Below the pieces are notes generated by a model that was given only the letters and a program-made list of their open reading frames with translations, did no database searches and was not told the DNA's origin. 64,000 bases of DNA from Palsa-189 sp963803735 (GTDB lineage Bacteria; Acidobacteriota; Terriglobia; Acidiferrales; UBA7541), in assembly GCA_963803735.1 (NCBI GenBank), contig CAWDNV010000010.1, forward strand, positions 310,001 through 374,000. The letters are read 5' to 3'. Each line of letters opens with the position of its first letter. Position 1 is the first letter of the stretch. Positions 49,643 to 58,055 of the stretch are shown here, piece by piece. Both the position numbers and the translations under genes were made by a program.

Positions 49643-50683
49643 TCAGCGGAAGCGGCCGAATCTGCCGAATCTACCGTAGCCGGGTCCCCAAACTCCCACG
49701 CCCCAGCCAATGTAAGGACCAAAATAGGGCCCGGGATAGCAGCCTCCCCAGGGGCCGCAGCCGTAGTAATAATCCGGAGGCGGATAGCCGGGACCGGGCG
49801 AGCGCCGGCGCGGAGCATTGCTGTAGGCATCCTGATCTTTGTAGTCGGCTTGCGTAACGGGCTGGAACGCCACCGCCCCTTTTTCGGTAGAGATCTCCAG
49901 CGGTGCCGCCAGGCGGAATGTGAGTAACGTTTCCGTAGCTACCGTCGTGGGCCGCCCGCGCGTATACATGATCGCGGCAATTCCGGCCGTAGCTCCCAGC
50001 CCGGCGCCGATTGCGGCGCCCGTTCGGCCGCCCACCGTGGCTCCCACGATTGTGCCGAGCACGGTCGTGGTTCCTACGGTCGCCACATCACGCTCCGTAG
50101 AACCCGGATAGCGGGAGCGGGGCGAGGGCGCTGTCTGCTGCATTTCCGTGCTCACCGGAATCTGCTCTCCGTCCACCAGCGTGAGTTCAGTGATCTCCAG
50201 ACCCAATTTCGAGACGCCATTGCCATCGCTGGCCTTTTGCGCTGCGTCCACGCGGCCGATCACGGTTTGGCCGCGCCGCGCTACTACCCAGCCGTGAGCA
50301 ACGATGGGCTGATCCAGAACGGCACTGAATGTGTCCCCGGCATGATTTCGGTCGCTCGAAAGGGATTGGTTGACGCGCACCGAAATGAGCGCGCCTGCCG
50401 GCACGTTGAGCCTCGCAGGCAGATTAGGAGCGGGCTGAGCGGGAGCCGTCTGCGGTTCTTGCGGCGCGGGCTGCCCCGGCCCGGCGTCACCGGGGTTTTG
50501 CTGGTCTTGCTGCTGCGGATCCGGTTGCTGTGCATCCTGTTGCTCTGCTGGCGCGGGCTCGCTGGAGGTGGCAGGCTGATCCGGCGGCGCCGAAGGAGAA
50601 GAAGACTGATTTTGCCCGGCCCCCGCCGTCAGGGCAGCCATACAAAAAGCCAACAGGAAAACGCCAACCGCCTTCATGCGCAT
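49643..50683 (-). CDS. Secreted protein with glycine-zipper segment and low-complexity tails
   Basis: A 346-residue protein. The start at 50683 gives a signal peptide (MRMKAVGVFLLAFCMAALTAGA) with GGAG seven bases upstream. After cleavage comes a Pro/Gln/Ala-rich stretch (about 25-90), a beta domain beginning RLNVPAGALISVRVNQSLSSD with GDTFSAVLDQPIVAHG, and a glycine-zipper (GTIVGATVGGRTGAAIGAGLGATAG, about 225-250). The C-terminus is Pro/Tyr/Gly rich (PDYYYGCGPWGG). This layout recurs in acidobacterial envelope proteins; the glycine zipper suggests outer-membrane or oligomeric insertion. Function unknown. Confidence 0.75.
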   Translation of the reverse strand: MRMKAVGVFLLAFCMAALTAGAGQNQSSSPSAPPDQPATSSEPAPAEQQDAQQPDPQQQDQQNPGDAGPGQPAPQEPQTAPAQPAPNLPARLNVPAGALISVRVNQSLSSDRNHAGDTFSAVLDQPIVAHGWVVARRGQTVIGRVDAAQKASDGNGVSKLGLEITELTLVDGEQIPVSTEMQQTAPSPRSRYPGSTERDVATVGTTTVLGTIVGATVGGRTGAAIGAGLGATAGIAAIMYTRGRPTTVATETLLTFRLAAPLEISTEKGAVAFQPVTQADYKDQDAYSNAPRRRSPGPGYPPPDYYYGCGPWGGCYPGPYFGPYIGWGVGVWGPGYGRFGRFGRFR

Positions 50684-50846
50684 CGCCCTTCTCCCATAAA
50701 GTCGTCCTACAACTGATTCATGGATGCGATGGCTATTCCAGTGTTTTGAGTTGCCCGTGGCAACTGGCAAGGCTGCCAATCAGTAAATTGCGTCCACGAG
50801 AATCAGCTACGCCAAAATCACTGGCATTTGTTGCGGGGAACGCGAA

Positions 50847-51113
50847 TTAGCGTTTTTCGCCGGCCAGCCTGCGGTAAAAGCGGATAGGAATTGCGCCCGC
50901 GATCGCGGCCACAATTACGGCGCCGAGAAAGGCTTCCGCCGGAGGGTGGCCCAGAACGTCGAGCAGCACATAAGCCATGCCCAGGTAGATCGCTTCCATC
51001 ACCACGATGCGGCAAACGGTTACGCGCTTCGTTTGGGCGCGAGGCCGCAGCAAGAGAAGCAGCAGCGCGATCAGTGCGGCGCCAAACAGCAGCGGAATCC
51101 ATTCGGGCGACAT
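50847..51113 (-). CDS. Small two-to-three-helix membrane protein
   Basis: An 88-residue hydrophobic protein starting MSPEWIPLLFGAALIALLLLLLRP (helix 1), a basic loop RAQTKRVTVCR, then VVMEAIYLGMAYVLLDVLG (helix 2) and FLGAVIVAAIAGAIPIRFYRRL (helix 3), ending in a basic tail. No family is recognised; possibly a small inner-membrane protein co-located with the secreted glycine-zipper protein. Positive-inside signals suggest a defined topology. Confidence 0.65.
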   Translation of the reverse strand: MSPEWIPLLFGAALIALLLLLLRPRAQTKRVTVCRIVVMEAIYLGMAYVLLDVLGHPPAEAFLGAVIVAAIAGAIPIRFYRRLAGEKR

Positions 51114-51299
51114 ATTTCTGCTCGGTCCTTACATCATCCTTATCATTTTGCGAAGCAGGCCCACTATCACTACACTGACTCTACGGTATGTCCCTTATTG
51201 AACAGCGCCGCCCCAGTCTAGTATTTGACCGTGGGCAAATATGACCAGTTCCCGAAACGTCTGGCCGAAGCTCCTCGATCTCAATAGGTAACGTGCCGA

Positions 51300-52151
51300 T
51301 TGGAAAAAAACAAGGAGGGACCATCGAAGTCCGCGACTGCACCCCGCGAGGCGGGAAAGCGCCTTCGTCTGCTTTTTGTCGATGACGAAGACAATATTCG
51401 CCTGACGTTGCCGCTCCTGCTCGAGAAGCACGGATTCGAAGTGACTGCGGTTCCTGGGGTGGCCGATGCGCTGGTGCAGATCAGCGCCGTCAGCTTCGAT
51501 GTTCTGCTGACGGACTTGAATATTCACAGCGAGGGCGATGGATTTCTGGTCATCACAGCGATGCGCCGTGCGCAGCCCCGCTGCAAAAATTTCATCCTAA
51601 CCGGCTATCCCGGCTTGGAGAATACGATTCGGGCCGTCCAGAGTCAGGTGGACGATTTCTTTACCAAGCCCGCGGATATAGAGGAACTGATCGCCAAGAT
51701 CAAGGCCCGTCTTTCCGCTCCCGCCGGGAAGCCGGTCAGGCTAGCGCCAGTTCTAATGGAAAATGAACGCGAAATCACCGCAAAAATTCTGGAGGCCATC
51801 AAGGGCGACCCCATGTTGAAAAAAGCGCGCCTCGACGATCTTCAGCGTGTCGATCATATTCCCAAAATCTTTCAGGCGGTCATAGACCGCCTGATGCATG
51901 AAGGCCGTTCTTTTAGCGCGCGTCAATTGCAATTTGCGGGACGTCACGGGAAGCGGCGGAAGAAAGACGGTTACACTATCCCCATGCTCGTGCGCGAATT
52001 CCAACTGATTGGAGAAACTGTCTCGGATCTGCTCGGCACCGATATCCTGCCGCTTGGGGTCGTGGAGCTCAATTCGGATTTGAAATTGTTGATCCAGAGC
52101 GTGAACACGTTCACGCTTGTATCCTTGGAAGCTTACTCTCGCCGGAAGTGA
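51300..52151 (+). CDS. Response regulator with C-terminal RsbRD-N-like domain
   Basis: A 283-residue protein. Residues about 22-140 form a receiver domain: LLFVDDEDNIR, LLTDLNIHSEGDG with phospho-acceptor Asp, ILTGYPG and FTKPADIEEL. After a linker, residues about 155-280 match the RsbRD N-terminal globin-like helical domain: DHIPKIFQAVIDRL, HGKRRKKDGYTIPMLVREFQLIGETVSDLL and a final helix TFTLVSLEAYS. This fusion suggests a receiver that signals into a stressosome or kinase-linked module. The start is TTG at 51300, and an internal start is possible. No kinase or phosphatase adjoins it. Confidence 0.78.
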   Translation: MEKNKEGPSKSATAPREAGKRLRLLFVDDEDNIRLTLPLLLEKHGFEVTAVPGVADALVQISAVSFDVLLTDLNIHSEGDGFLVITAMRRAQPRCKNFILTGYPGLENTIRAVQSQVDDFFTKPADIEELIAKIKARLSAPAGKPVRLAPVLMENEREITAKILEAIKGDPMLKKARLDDLQRVDHIPKIFQAVIDRLMHEGRSFSARQLQFAGRHGKRRKKDGYTIPMLVREFQLIGETVSDLLGTDILPLGVVELNSDLKLLIQSVNTFTLVSLEAYSRRK

Positions 52152-52215
52152 CGTCTTGGCGAACATCAACGCTTCTTAACCAAGCCACAAGAGAGGGAAA
52201 ATACACAGGGACCCA

Positions 52216-52593
52216 ATGAGAGAGACTCCTGCCGCGATTCTTTGCATCGATGACGAAGAGCCAGCACTCGCTCTTCGCCGGCTCGTATTGGAAAATGCGG
52301 GATATCGCGTTTTCACGGCCCTGACAGGGAAACAGGGCATCGAACTCTTTCGCCACCAGACCATAGAACTGGTGATCCTCGATTACTGGATGGCGGATAT
52401 GGATGGCCTGGATGTCGCCGAGCAACTCAAAGGGCTCAGTCCCAAGACGCCAATCATTATGCTCTCCGGCTACACCTCGATCTTGGACGAGGGACTTGGC
52501 AGAGTCGACCTGTGGCTGCGCAAGGGCGAGGGCGATCCTGAGCAGTTGCTTGCGGCAGTCGTGCAAGCGCTGAACAGCCGTCAGAAGCAATGA
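52216..52593 (+). CDS. Single-domain response regulator
   Basis: A 125-residue receiver: ILCIDDEEPALALRRLVLEN, phospho-acceptor Asp in LVILDYWMADMDGLDV, IIMLSGYTS. The usual Lys is in the WLRKGEGDPEQL region. There is no DNA-binding or enzymatic output, so it may act as a phosphate sink or pass a signal to partners such as the receiver/RsbRD protein 64 bases upstream, with which it may be co-transcribed. Confidence 0.9.
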   Translation: MRETPAAILCIDDEEPALALRRLVLENAGYRVFTALTGKQGIELFRHQTIELVILDYWMADMDGLDVAEQLKGLSPKTPIIMLSGYTSILDEGLGRVDLWLRKGEGDPEQLLAAVVQALNSRQKQ

Positions 52594-52599
52594 GTTTCG

Positions 52600-52983
52600 T
52601 TAAACGGTGACGACGAGTTTCTGAATCGTGGAAATCAGGAGGCTTGCTGGAGATGACTTCGGCACCAGCGCGGAAACACCCAGCAGCTTCGCCGCAGTAA
52701 AGGCTTCGGGCGAATCGTTGATCGTGAAAAATACGATTTTCGCGTAAGGCGCCATCCGCCGGATCGCATAAGCGGTTTGCACGCCATCCATTTCCGGCAT
52801 CCCCATATCCAGCAGCACGATGTCCGGTTCGAGGGCACGCACTTTCTCAATGGCCTGCCTTCCGTTCTCGGCCTCTCCGCAAACGACGGCGACTCCGTCA
52901 CCCATATCATTCACGACCGAGCGTGCCGTTCTTCGGGCGGCCGGGTGATCGTCGACAAGCAGAATTCGGGCTGGTGTGTTCAC
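52600..52983 (-). CDS. Single-domain response regulator
   Basis: A 127-residue receiver translated from GTG at 52983 (GAGG six bases upstream; the longer frame to 53115 is not domain-like). ARILLVDDHPAARRTARSVV, VLLDMGMPEMDG with the phosphorylated Asp, KIVFFTIND and LVPKSSPASLL can be read; this DDH/PKS pattern is that of NarL-type receivers, but the HTH domain is absent. It converges with the receiver at 52216, seven bases away. Confidence 0.88.
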   Translation of the reverse strand: MNTPARILLVDDHPAARRTARSVVNDMGDGVAVVCGEAENGRQAIEKVRALEPDIVLLDMGMPEMDGVQTAYAIRRMAPYAKIVFFTINDSPEAFTAAKLLGVSALVPKSSPASLLISTIQKLVVTV

Positions 52984-53775
52984 TCGATCCCTCAGGATTG
53001 GATCCTGCGTATCCCTATGCAGGGGGCTTAGCGAGGGGCTGCCCAAGGGGTGGGAGTTAGGGAAGCAGCGCGTTTGCCCTAGTGTAACTATCCTCCCGGG
53101 GGTCGCGCTAGACAATAGGGGACATACCTGAAACCGTGCAGCGAGACTTACGTGTGCGTAGCTTTAGGTTACGTAGCTTTAGGTGTCGATAGGTTTACGG
53201 ATGCGATCGCTTTGGTCCGCCTCGAATTGCGCTAAGTTCCGCGAAATCAACATCGCAAGTTTTTCCCGCTGAGCTTTTTTTGTCTCGCACAGGGCTCCAG
53301 AATGCAACTTGCCCGCGTACGGGGCAAAGGTGCGCTCCTTTACGGGATGCGTTGTATTGCCGCATTTCCCGGCGTGACGTTAACTGCCATTATGAGTCAG
53401 AAGCATTCGATCCCGAACGGATCCACGCGCCCGAACCGTTCCAGCACTTGCGGATCGACTCCGCCGAACCAACAACACCTCCAAGGCGTTTCCCGCCTGG
53501 TGAACCCGCGCAAAGATGACCCAGAATTCGTCGCACGCGAAGAGGACTCGGTCGAGCGCGATTACCTGGGTCGCTTCCTCCACGTTGCTGACGAGGCGCT
53601 GCATCACGTTAAGCGCCGTGGCGAACGTCGCAAGCGTCGCTGCGTCCACTAGAAGTGCCGTAAAATCCGCTTTTCTTCTGTTCGTTTTCTTCTTGTCGTT
53701 AACGTCTGCATTCCAACTCGATGAAACAAGTGTTGCTCTTTAAGCTGCTAGAATGCTGCGGCAGGAGGACCTCAC
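52984..53775. other. Long region without a confident gene
   Basis: Several short frames overlap on both strands (for example about 53302-53652 plus and 53380-53649 minus), but none has both a ribosome site and a recognisable domain. The DNA near 53200-53350 contains unstructured text with no clear repeat. Possibly a degraded gene or a regulatory spacer. Confidence 0.4.
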
Positions 53776-54108
53776 ATGGGTACGGCTGCCGGTCCCGGCA
53801 CCGGCTTTCTCGAGCCGACATTCAAGCGCTCGGCACGAATCTGGTGGGCATGGGTTTGGCGATCAGTGATTTTCGGCGGAGCCGCAGGGCTTTTCGGCAG
53901 CCTGGTTTTAAGTCTTAGCGGGATCCTGGATCGAGTTTCTGAGAAAACGGGACAGTATCTGGGCGCTGGAATCGGCATAGCGCTCGCGATTCCTGTGGGT
54001 ATCTGGGTCTTTCAGATGGTCCTGGAAAAAGATTTTGGCGAATTTCGCATTCGCCTGGTGCCCAAAGCTCCGATTGCTCCGCTTGTCTCCAGCGATGAAC
54101 CCCGGTAA
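53776..54108 (+). CDS. Hypothetical inner-membrane protein
   Basis: A 110-residue protein beginning after AGGAGG-ACCTCAC, an excellent ribosome site. Two hydrophobic segments are at about 31-47 (VIFGGAAGLFGSLVLSL) and 61-80 (YLGAGIGIALAIPVGIWVFQ), followed by a charged stretch (EKDFGEFRIRLVPK). No family recognised. It is immediately upstream of the OmpR/kinase operon, about 110 bases away, and may be separately expressed. Confidence 0.75.
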   Translation: MGTAAGPGTGFLEPTFKRSARIWWAWVWRSVIFGGAAGLFGSLVLSLSGILDRVSEKTGQYLGAGIGIALAIPVGIWVFQMVLEKDFGEFRIRLVPKAPIAPLVSSDEPR

Positions 54109-54216
54109 AAGCGACTCGCGAAATGCCTTCCTTCCGATGGGCCGTAAGCTAGGAGGGAACCGCGGATCAGCCACGCACACGAAGCGACGATGTAGAATGA
54201 GTGCAGCGAGCGCCCC

Positions 54217-54993
54217 GTGCGCATTCTCCTGGTAGAAGACGACATGCGAATCTCTAATTTCATCGCCAAAGGCTTGCGCGAACAGGCCTATGCCGTGGAT
54301 GTGGCCGCGAATGGCGAGGACGCACTCTATCAGGCGTCCATCAACCCTTACGATCTCGCCATTCTCGACGTGATGATTCCCGCGCCGGATGGCTTCGAGG
54401 TTTGCCGGCGGCTGCGGCAGTCCGGTTTGCGCTTTCCCATTCTGATGCTTACCGCCCGAGATGCTACGGACGACCGTGTGCAGGGCCTCGACACCGGAGC
54501 CGACGACTATCTCACCAAGCCGTTCGAATTTCGTGAGCTGCTGGCGCGACTGCGCGCCCTCTTGCGGCGTTCCGGCGAACTGCGGCCTCATCGGATTGCC
54601 GTCGAGGACCTCGTGCTGGACACCGCGGCGCAGACGGCGGCGCGCGGCGTAAGGCAGATTCCGCTCACGACAAAAGAGTACGCGCTGCTCGAGTATCTTG
54701 CTCACAATGCGGGCCGCGTGGTTGGGCGCGAAGAAATTTCCGAACATGTCTGGGACGAAAGCTTCGATCCATTCACCAACACCATCGAGGTATATGTAAA
54801 TCGATTGCGACGCAAAATCGATGAGCCCCCGGCCAAGCCGCTGATCCACACGCGGCGTGGCGCCGGATACATGCTGGGTGACGCGGCGCCGGGCCAGGTT
54901 ACCGCCGCGAGCGAGGCTGCAACGCGAGGCGAAAAGGCCAAAGCGGGCCAGCCGGCGGCGAATCCGCGCACAGCAGGGAAGAAGCATGTTTGA
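54217..54993 (+). CDS. OmpR/PhoB-family response regulator
   Basis: A 258-residue transcription regulator. A receiver domain (RILLVEDDMRIS, LAILDVMIPAPDG with phospho-acceptor Asp, LMLTARD and the conserved DDYLTKPFEFRELLARLRALLRR) leads to a C-terminal winged helix with LTTKEYALLEYLAHNAGRVVGREEISEHVW and NTIEVYVNRLRRKID, the PhoB-type DNA-binding pattern. It starts at GTG. The final 35 residues are Ala-rich. Its TGA overlaps the kinase start by eight bases, which confirms an operon pair. Confidence 0.96.
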   Translation: MRILLVEDDMRISNFIAKGLREQAYAVDVAANGEDALYQASINPYDLAILDVMIPAPDGFEVCRRLRQSGLRFPILMLTARDATDDRVQGLDTGADDYLTKPFEFRELLARLRALLRRSGELRPHRIAVEDLVLDTAAQTAARGVRQIPLTTKEYALLEYLAHNAGRVVGREEISEHVWDESFDPFTNTIEVYVNRLRRKIDEPPAKPLIHTRRGAGYMLGDAAPGQVTAASEAATRGEKAKAGQPAANPRTAGKKHV

Positions 54994-56590
54994 TTCGGTC
55001 CGCATTCGGCTGACGCTGTGGTATACGGGTGTGCTCGCTCTCGTTCTCATTTGCCTTGCGGCCGGCACCTATTGGCTGGTCGAGCGCACCACCGAGCGGC
55101 GCACCTTCATATCGCTGGCGGAAATTTCCCAGGGCTTCCTCACCACGTTGCAATCGGAATACAAAGATCAACTGAATGAGAGGGCTCCCGACCCTCTCCG
55201 CGCTGCAGCTGAGGAGTCCGTGCAGGAATTCCGGCTCCGCGATCACCGTTTTGCCGTGCTCGATTCCGCCGGTAAAGTGCTGGCCGAAAATCAGGCGCTG
55301 CCTGCGCCACGCCAGCCCGCCCGAGGGGCTGCGCAACCCGAGATCCCAGGCGACGTGCTACGCAATCTGGTCGCGGGCACCGCCGGAGCGCCGCGCTCGT
55401 TGCAGGACCTCACGCTGGGCCGAGAGCATTTTCGCGCGCGCGTCCTGCAAGCGGAAGTAGGTGGCTCGCAAATCAGCATCGTGACGCTGCAGTCGCTCGA
55501 AAGTGAGCGCGAGCTCCTCGAAGACATTCGCACGGCGCTGCTGTGGGTGATTCCCATTACGCTGGTGATTGCCAGCGTGGGCGGCTATTTTCTGGCACGC
55601 AAGAGCCTCCGGCCCGTCGTGGCCATGAGCGAGAAGGCGGGACGCATCGGCGCCCAGAATTTGCACGAGCGCCTTCCCGTGCAGAATGCCCGCGATGAAC
55701 TCGGCTATCTCGCGAGCACATTCAACAGCCTGCTCGAGCGCCTCGAACGTTCGTTCGAGCAGCAGCGGCGCTTCATGGCCGACGCTTCGCACGAACTGCG
55801 CTCGCCGGTGTCCATTATTCGTGGGGAAGCGGAAGTCGCGCTTTCGCAGCCGCGCCAGCCGGAGGGGTATCGCGAATCGCTTGCCATCGCGCTCGACGAA
55901 GCCCGGCGACTCTCGCAAATCGTGGACGATCTCTTTACGCTGGCGCGCGCCGATGCCGGCGAATACCCGCTCCGTCCGCGCGATTTTTATCTCGAGGAAC
56001 TAGCCTCCGATTGCGTGCGCGCGGCGCGCAGCATCGTTGCGGCGCGGGGTATCACGCTGAGCTACGAGCCTGATGGCGAGATGCCCATCCATGCCGACGA
56101 GTCTCTGGTTCGCCGGCTGGCCATGAATCTGCTCGATAACGCTATCAAGTACACGCCCGAAGGAGGGAAGATCAGCGTCGCCTGCGCGCGCTCTGGCAGC
56201 GAATATTCGGTGACGGTGAAGGATAGCGGTCCGGGCATTCCGGCAGAAGCGCGGGAGAAGATTTTCGAGCGATTCTTCCGGCTCGATCCGGCACGCACGC
56301 CCGGCGCGCGCACGAATGCGGATCGGGCGAACTCGGGATCCGCGGATTCCGGCCGAGGCATCCCCGGCAGCGCAGAGCCGACGCTGGAAGTGGCCGCTGC
56401 CGCGCCGTCCGGCGCGGGGCTGGGCCTGGCCATCGCTCGCTGGATCGCCGAGGCACATCAGGGCCGCCTCGTGCTTGTGCAGTCGGACTCCTCTGGCAGC
56501 ACATTTGCAGCGTTTCTACCTGCGAACGGCTCCAGCAGCCCAGCCGATGCGCCACCCACCAAGGCGGAGAAAAGCGCGTCTCTAAGCTGA
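54986..56590 (+). CDS. Sensor histidine kinase
   Basis: A 534-residue inner-membrane kinase partnered with the OmpR-type regulator. TM1 is in the N-terminus (LTLWYTGVLALVLICLAAGTYWLV), a periplasmic sensor domain (about 35-175) follows and TM2 is LLWVIPITLVIASVGGYFLA. A HAMP linker (about 210-260) leads to the DHp H-box ADASHELRSPVSIIRGE and the ATP domain with N-box MNLLDNAIKYTPEGGK, G1 VKDSGPGIP and GAGLGLAIARWIAEAHQG. Between the F-box (ERFFRLDPAR) and G2 there is an insert of about 40 residues rich in Gly/Ser/Ala. Ligand unknown. Confidence 0.96.
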   Translation: MFDSVRIRLTLWYTGVLALVLICLAAGTYWLVERTTERRTFISLAEISQGFLTTLQSEYKDQLNERAPDPLRAAAEESVQEFRLRDHRFAVLDSAGKVLAENQALPAPRQPARGAAQPEIPGDVLRNLVAGTAGAPRSLQDLTLGREHFRARVLQAEVGGSQISIVTLQSLESERELLEDIRTALLWVIPITLVIASVGGYFLARKSLRPVVAMSEKAGRIGAQNLHERLPVQNARDELGYLASTFNSLLERLERSFEQQRRFMADASHELRSPVSIIRGEAEVALSQPRQPEGYRESLAIALDEARRLSQIVDDLFTLARADAGEYPLRPRDFYLEELASDCVRAARSIVAARGITLSYEPDGEMPIHADESLVRRLAMNLLDNAIKYTPEGGKISVACARSGSEYSVTVKDSGPGIPAEAREKIFERFFRLDPARTPGARTNADRANSGSADSGRGIPGSAEPTLEVAAAAPSGAGLGLAIARWIAEAHQGRLVLVQSDSSGSTFAAFLPANGSSSPADAPPTKAEKSASLS

Positions 56591-56653
56591 CTCGGAGAGA
56601 CGGAAAGTTTTTCTTTACCTCCACTGGTCTAATTCCAAGGCCTTGCTGGCCAT

Positions 56654-56690
56654 GTACAAGTGTAGTGTACGTAATGTACACTTGTTACGT
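56654..56690. promoter_or_regulatory. Palindromic operator of the toxin-antitoxin operon
   Basis: Nested inverted repeats lie directly before the antitoxin gene: GTACAAGTGTA versus TACACTTGTTAC, and GTACGTAA versus TTACGTAC with a ten-base loop. The core CTTGTTACGTAC is followed by AAGGAG and ATG 15 bases later. Position and symmetry fit autorepression by an antitoxin-toxin complex. Confidence 0.75.
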
Positions 56691-56704
56691 ACAAGGAGAC
56701 TGAT

Positions 56705-57028
56705 ATGGCCACAAAAACTCTGATTCGACCCCGCGCCGTACGCGTGAACCGCTCTGATTTACGGCAGAAACAGCGCGAGACTCTTAACCAGGCCAAACAG
56801 AACACAGTGGTCGTCATCTCTGCCAGCGACCCGCAAGACGAAAAGCTTCTCGTGGATAAAAAGTACTTTGATGAACTCGTTCAGAGGGTGCATTCGCTTG
56901 CGGAAACCCTCGAAATTATGGCGGATCAAAAGCTTTTTGCCCAAATCTTGAGTGCCGCCCCGACTTTGCGAGAAGATGCGAAGCGCGGCAAGTTACATTC
57001 CTTCGAGGAGGTTTTTGGGAACGACTAA
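56705..57028 (+). CDS. Phd/YefM-like antitoxin
   Basis: A 107-residue protein directly upstream of a RelE/ParE-like toxin. The N-terminal half is basic and beta-helical (RPRAVRVNRSDLRQKQRETLNQAKQ), the C-terminal half helical: LLVDKKYFDELVQRVHSLAETLEIMADQKLFAQI, ending DAKRGKLHSFEEVFGND, similar to the Phd/YefM arrangement (ETLEIL...ISFEEVFG). AAGGAG precedes the ATG. Likely represses the operon through the palindrome at 56654 and neutralises the toxin. Confidence 0.78.
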   Translation: MATKTLIRPRAVRVNRSDLRQKQRETLNQAKQNTVVVISASDPQDEKLLVDKKYFDELVQRVHSLAETLEIMADQKLFAQILSAAPTLREDAKRGKLHSFEEVFGND

Positions 57029-57039
57029 GAGAAATCGCC

Positions 57040-57405
57040 TTGTACGGCTCACGATTCACCCCCCAAGCCTTCGAAGATTTCAAGCTGCTTCCGAAAAACG
57101 TCCGCAATTCCTTAAAGCGTGAGTTTACTCAGAAAATCCATATCCATCCTATCGAGTGTTCTGAAGCACTAAGCGGTCCGCTGGAAGCATTCCGAAGCTT
57201 CCATTACCGGGATTATCGAGTGGTCTATCAGGTCTTGGAAGATCTCAAAATCGTCGCTGTGGTGGGCATCGGCAAAAAGGATCGCCACCACCACGGTGAG
57301 ATCTATAAGCGCCTTGAAGATCTCGCGAGGCGTGGCAAGCTCGCCGCTGCGGTTCTCGATACTTACCGCTCGATTTCAGGCACAGGCGAATCCACCGACG
57401 AATAG
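57040..57405 (+). CDS. RelE/ParE-superfamily toxin-like protein
   Basis: A 121-residue protein, twelve bases after the antitoxin stop, beginning at TTG 57040. The RelE/ParE fold is suggested by FTPQAFEDFKLLPKNVRNSLKREF (two helices), LSGPLEAFRSFHYRDYRVVYQV (strand with basic patch) and IVAVVGIGKKDRHHHGEIYKRL. His residues near KKDRHHH match the catalytic region of RelE-like ribonucleases, but the exact catalytic residues are uncertain. It may cleave mRNA at the ribosome when unpaired. A tail of 25 residues extends beyond the family core. Confidence 0.78.
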   Translation: MYGSRFTPQAFEDFKLLPKNVRNSLKREFTQKIHIHPIECSEALSGPLEAFRSFHYRDYRVVYQVLEDLKIVAVVGIGKKDRHHHGEIYKRLEDLARRGKLAAAVLDTYRSISGTGESTDE

Positions 57406-57427
57406 CCATTTTCATTCTCCGGCCTTA

Positions 57428-57473
57428 TTAATCGTGCGTTTATCTTCGATTCTGCTACTCTGGCCCTCAGATC
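57428..57473. promoter_or_regulatory. Conserved upstream box, copy 1
   Basis: A 46-base segment (TTAATCGTGCGTTTATCTTC ... CTACTCTGGCCCTCAGATC), about 70 bases upstream of the DUF6152 gene, is nearly identical to a segment at 59114-59157 before the PepSY gene. Probably a shared promoter or regulator-binding site. Confidence 0.55.
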
Positions 57474-57543
57474 ACACTAAAGTTAAGTCGTCGGACCCAA
57501 CCCAAGGATATCGGCGTTGTTCCTGTCATTGAGGAGGTGGCTT

Positions 57544-57951
57544 GTGAAAACCAAATTCTTGACGGCGTTCATTCTGGTTCTTGCTATTTCGACGTTTTCG
57601 CTGCCGCTGCTCGCGCACCACGGCAACGCGGTGTACGACGATACGAAGACCATTATTCTCAAGGGGACCGTCACGCAATGGGTGTGGGCCAATCCCCATT
57701 GCATCCTTCACCTCGACGTTACAGATGACAGCGGCCAAGTGGTGTCGTGGATTGTGGAGACGGAGAATCCGACGTCGATGTTCAACATCGGCTGGAGCAA
57801 AACGTCCTTCAAGCCTGGCGATCAAGTGACCGTCACCGCCCTGCAGGTCAAGAATGGCAAGCCTATCGGGCGCATCGTAGACGCCCTGCTGCCCAGCGGC
57901 CAAAAGCTGGTCGGAAAGGCGCGGCTTAATTCGAACGATTCCAGTAAGTGA
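57544..57951 (+). CDS. DUF6152 family exported protein
   Basis: A 135-residue periplasmic protein. GTG at 57544 is used; GGAGG is six bases upstream, and it starts a signal peptide (MKTKFLTAFILVLAISTFSLPLLA, cleavage before HHG). The mature protein has the DUF6152 pattern: HHGNAVYDDTKTIILKGTVTQWVWANPH, WIVETENPTSMFNIGWSKTSFKPGDQVTV and a terminal IVDALLPSGQKL. In Acidobacteria and Proteobacteria, such genes sit next to genes of large secreted proteins of unknown function, as here. Function unknown; possibly lipid or redox related. Confidence 0.88.
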   Translation: MKTKFLTAFILVLAISTFSLPLLAHHGNAVYDDTKTIILKGTVTQWVWANPHCILHLDVTDDSGQVVSWIVETENPTSMFNIGWSKTSFKPGDQVTVTALQVKNGKPIGRIVDALLPSGQKLVGKARLNSNDSSK

Positions 57952-58055
57952 GGTGCCTGGGGCGCGGCCATTGCGTCTGAGTGGACCGCAGCCGCCGTTG
58001 CACGGTATCGAATCCGGGAATTGAATCGAGATTGGGCCAAAGGATGGAGCTAGCA

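Noticed and set aside
53302..53652. Candidate genes on both strands at 53.3-53.65 kb
   Set aside because: Both frames lack a ribosome site and recognisable domain, and the composition is ambiguous; left as a region without a confident gene.
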